Of a stretch of DNA of 7,136 nucleotides, positions 5,555 through 7,136 are shown piece by piece. The DNA comes from UBA1081 sp964454355. Its GTDB lineage: Bacteria > Bacillota > Clostridia > Oscillospirales > Acutalibacteraceae. Position numbers and translations under genes: made by a program. The stretch covers positions 1-7,136 of the forward strand of contig CAYVTA010000102.1 in the NCBI GenBank assembly GCA_964454355.1, in the 5' to 3' direction. The notes under the pieces are model-generated. The model saw only the letters and a program-made list of their open reading frames with translations, was not told the origin of the DNA and searched no databases. Numbering within the stretch: position 1 is the first letter of the stretch; each line of letters starts with the position of its first letter.

Positions 5555-6649
5555 ATGCCGCCTGTATCTATGATGATAAAACCTGCTTCTTCCTTGTGCA
5601 ATCTTTCCTGTGAATACTGTTTTTACAGGGATGTTACAGAACATCGTGAACATTTGGGATTCGGTGTTATGGATAGGGATACGGCACGTATACTTATTGA
5701 AAAAGCTTTGAATTTTGCAGCAGGAGAAACTGTAGCATTTGCATTCCAAGGCGGAGAGCCCACTCTTGCAGGACTGGATTATTTCAGATTTTTTGTCAAT
5801 ACAGCTAAGGAGCTTAACTGCAAAAACAGCCGTATTTTTTACAGTATTCAGACAAACGGCACGACCATCGACGGTGAATGGGCTATCTTTTTTGCAGAGA
5901 ATAATTTTCTCGTTGGTTTAAGTCTTGACGGTGACTATGACGGAAATAAATTCCGCAAAAAGCCAAGCGGAGAAAACTCTTTTTATAAAATCACCTCTGC
6001 GGCGAAAATCTTGGAAAAATACAATGTTGATTTTAATATTTTGACTGTTCTTACAGGTTATTGTGCTGAAAACGGAGAGCGAATTTATAAATATTTCCGT
6101 TCAAAGGGGTTCAGATATCTTCAGTTTATTCCTTGTCTGAGACCGTTTGATTCCGATGAAAAAAGCGAGCTGTATATGACGAGCGAACAATATGCTGATT
6201 TTCTTATAAAGGTCTTCAATCTTTATGTAAAAGATTATGTGCGTCATAATTATATAAGTATACGTCAGTTTGACAACTGGGTACGTTCTTATCTTCGTCA
6301 GCCTACGGAGCAGTGCGGTATAATGGGGCATTGCACTCATCAATTTGTGGCGGAAGCAAACGGAAATATTTATCCATGTGATTTTTACTGCACAGACAAA
6401 TATTTGCTGGGGAATATCCGAGACGGTGATTTGGCTGAAATGGTGAACGGTAAAATCGCAAGAGATTTTATAAAAGAAAGCCTTGTTGTACCCGATAGAT
6501 GCAGAAACTGCAACGTTTATCCCATATGCAGAGCCGGCGGTTGTAAGAGAACACAGCAAAGCGAAGATTATTGCATTGCATATAAGCGATTTTTTAATGC
6601 TTGTCTGCCGCTATTTCGTGTTTTTATTAATGAAAAAAGTAATAGGTAA
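5555..6649 (+). CDS. Anaerobic sulfatase-maturating enzyme (radical SAM, SPASM domain)
   Basis: The 364-residue cytosolic enzyme belongs to the anSME family, which uses S-adenosylmethionine and three [4Fe-4S] clusters to oxidise the sulfatase active-site Cys (or Ser) to formylglycine without oxygen. Seen: MIKPASSLCNLSCEYCFY places the radical-SAM cysteines at C15, C19 and C22, with Y24 next to them; FQGGEPT (64-70) is the SAM-binding motif. The SPASM region has C254, C260, C275, C316, C319, C325, C330 and C340. D276 after C275 matches the catalytic aspartate D277 of the Clostridium perfringens enzyme. Length is close to the 370 residues of that protein. One oddity is C-R-A-G-G-C at 325-330, one residue longer than the usual C-x3-C. 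AGAGGA (5543-5548) sits six bases before ATG. Its position behind a Cys-type sulfatase makes that protein the obvious client. A terminator-like hairpin precedes it. Confidence 0.95.
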   Translation: MPPVSMMIKPASSLCNLSCEYCFYRDVTEHREHLGFGVMDRDTARILIEKALNFAAGETVAFAFQGGEPTLAGLDYFRFFVNTAKELNCKNSRIFYSIQTNGTTIDGEWAIFFAENNFLVGLSLDGDYDGNKFRKKPSGENSFYKITSAAKILEKYNVDFNILTVLTGYCAENGERIYKYFRSKGFRYLQFIPCLRPFDSDEKSELYMTSEQYADFLIKVFNLYVKDYVRHNYISIRQFDNWVRSYLRQPTEQCGIMGHCTHQFVAEANGNIYPCDFYCTDKYLLGNIRDGDLAEMVNGKIARDFIKESLVVPDRCRNCNVYPICRAGGCKRTQQSEDYCIAYKRFFNACLPLFRVFINEKSNR

Positions 6650-6771
6650 AAAAGTTCAAAAAAAGTTTCGAAAATAGTCATAATTTTGTGTCATATTTCA
6701 TTGCGTTTGCTATTGAAACATACAATGTAAATATGTTAGAATATGCGTATCTTTAAAAAGAGGGTGTGTAG
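6650..6771. other. Intergenic region between the maturase and the dockerin-like gene
   Basis: This AT-rich gap of about 120 bases contains no convincing terminator hairpin for the maturase; only A-rich runs and a short TTTCGAAA palindrome (6665-6672) follow the stop. Two GTCATA copies lie 13 bases apart (6677-6682 and 6690-6695) upstream of the promoter at 6713-6742. They may be chance. Confidence 0.4.
6713..6742 (+). promoter_or_regulatory. Promoter of the dockerin-like protein gene
   Basis: TTGAAA (6713-6718) and TAGAAT (6737-6742) are 18 bases apart, and the -10 is preceded by TG plus one base (extended -10). The start codon lies 29 bases beyond the -10, leaving a short leader with an AGAGGG ribosome binding site. 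The gene is thus likely transcribed separately from the sulfatase cluster. Confidence 0.65.
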
Positions 6772-7136
6772 ATGAAAAACGCAAGGAACTTGATTGTGGC
6801 GTTGACTTCCACCGTGGTCTGTTTACTGTGCATATTTTGTTTGTCGGTAAGTACATTTGCCGTCGATTCTGCACAGACTGTGCCTGCTGAAGCTGAAAGT
6901 GAACTTACTGAGGCAGAAAGTGAGCCTGCGGATAAAGAAGAAAAATCCATATTTGTGATTAATGAATCTGAAAAAGTGAAGTATACAGTCAATTCGACAG
7001 AGTATGAACTGTATAAGGCCGAAGTCAGCATCGATATAGATAATAACGAAAAAACTAATGCCTCTGATGCTCGAGAGATACTCAGAATATCTGCAAAACT
7101 GGCAATCTATAACGGTGCGATAAATGAAATAGATAT
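6772..7136 (+). CDS. Secreted protein with dockerin-like calcium-binding repeat (3' end outside window)
   Basis: The 121 visible codons begin with a signal peptide: basic K2 and R5, a hydrophobic core at 7-26 holding three cysteines (C17, C20, C23), and a likely cleavage after STFA (A30). No lipobox is seen. An acidic linker (about 38-58) with a repeated A-E-S-E follows. Residues 88-110 (DIDNNEKTNASD, then AREILRISAKL) fit a type I dockerin half-repeat: D88, D90, N92 and D99 occupy loop positions 1, 3, 5 and 12, and the following helix has the common ILR pattern. Dockerins bind calcium and, in cellulosomes, cohesins; many gut clostridia also have isolated dockerin-like repeats in large surface proteins. 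Only one repeat is visible, so true cohesin binding is unproven. ATG at 6772 follows AGAGGG with its own promoter upstream. The rest of the protein, including any catalytic domain, lies beyond the edge. Confidence 0.75.
   Translation, partial: MKNARNLIVALTSTVVCLLCIFCLSVSTFAVDSAQTVPAEAESELTEAESEPADKEEKSIFVINESEKVKYTVNSTEYELYKAEVSIDIDNNEKTNASDAREILRISAKLAIYNGAINEID

Noticed and set aside
6101..6559. A 152-codon open frame on the minus strand opposite the maturase gene
   Set aside because: It is the shadow of the maturase SPASM region, where the conserved cysteine motifs fix the plus-strand frame as coding.
6650..6712. A-rich repeats after the maturase stop as a terminator or mobile-element scar
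   Set aside because: No stem of useful length forms, and no target-site duplication or terminal inverted repeat is seen.

Overview
The window most likely comes from an anaerobic Firmicute of the class Clostridia, close to gut Ruminococcaceae/Oscillospiraceae. The evidence is an AT-rich genome with strong GGAGG-type ribosome binding sites, a pyruvate phosphate dikinase close to the Clostridium symbiosum enzyme, an oxygen-sensitive radical-SAM sulfatase maturase, and a secreted protein with a dockerin-like calcium loop. The genus is an inference. No tRNA, rRNA, CRISPR array, insertion sequence or attachment site was seen.

Layout. (1) Positions 1-307, minus strand: the first 102 codons of ppdK. 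Its leader (308-526) carries two promoter candidates and a perfect GC-cored palindrome. (2) Positions 527-2264, minus strand: a probable two-gene unit of a membrane-anchored glycerophosphodiester phosphodiesterase family protein followed by a ten-helix EamA/DMT transporter. A strong hairpin terminator sits between them, directly against the ribosome binding site of the second gene. (3) Positions 2265-2408: a compact divergent promoter region whose two -35 boxes mirror each other. (4) Positions 2409-6649, plus strand: a cluster of a two-domain GNAT-like acyltransferase, a membrane sulfatase with five helices, and an anaerobic sulfatase-maturating enzyme (anSME). (5) Positions 6772-7136, plus strand: the start of a secreted protein with a dockerin-like repeat, under its own promoter.

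How the genes fit together. The sulfatase carries the C-S-P-A-R signature, so its cysteine must be converted to formylglycine before it can work. The downstream radical-SAM gene encodes the enzyme family that does this without oxygen. The locus therefore supplies both enzyme and activator. Helix layout and positive-inside charges place the sulfatase catalytic domain outside the cell. The acyltransferase-like gene lies 21 bp upstream, is probably co-transcribed, and has no substrate readable from sequence.

The most notable point is that the sulfatase has the same overall plan as lipoteichoic acid synthase (five helices, then an external alkaline-phosphatase-fold domain) but keeps a true formylglycine-type active site. 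This raises the question of how a cytosolic maturase reaches the cysteine of a polytopic membrane protein.
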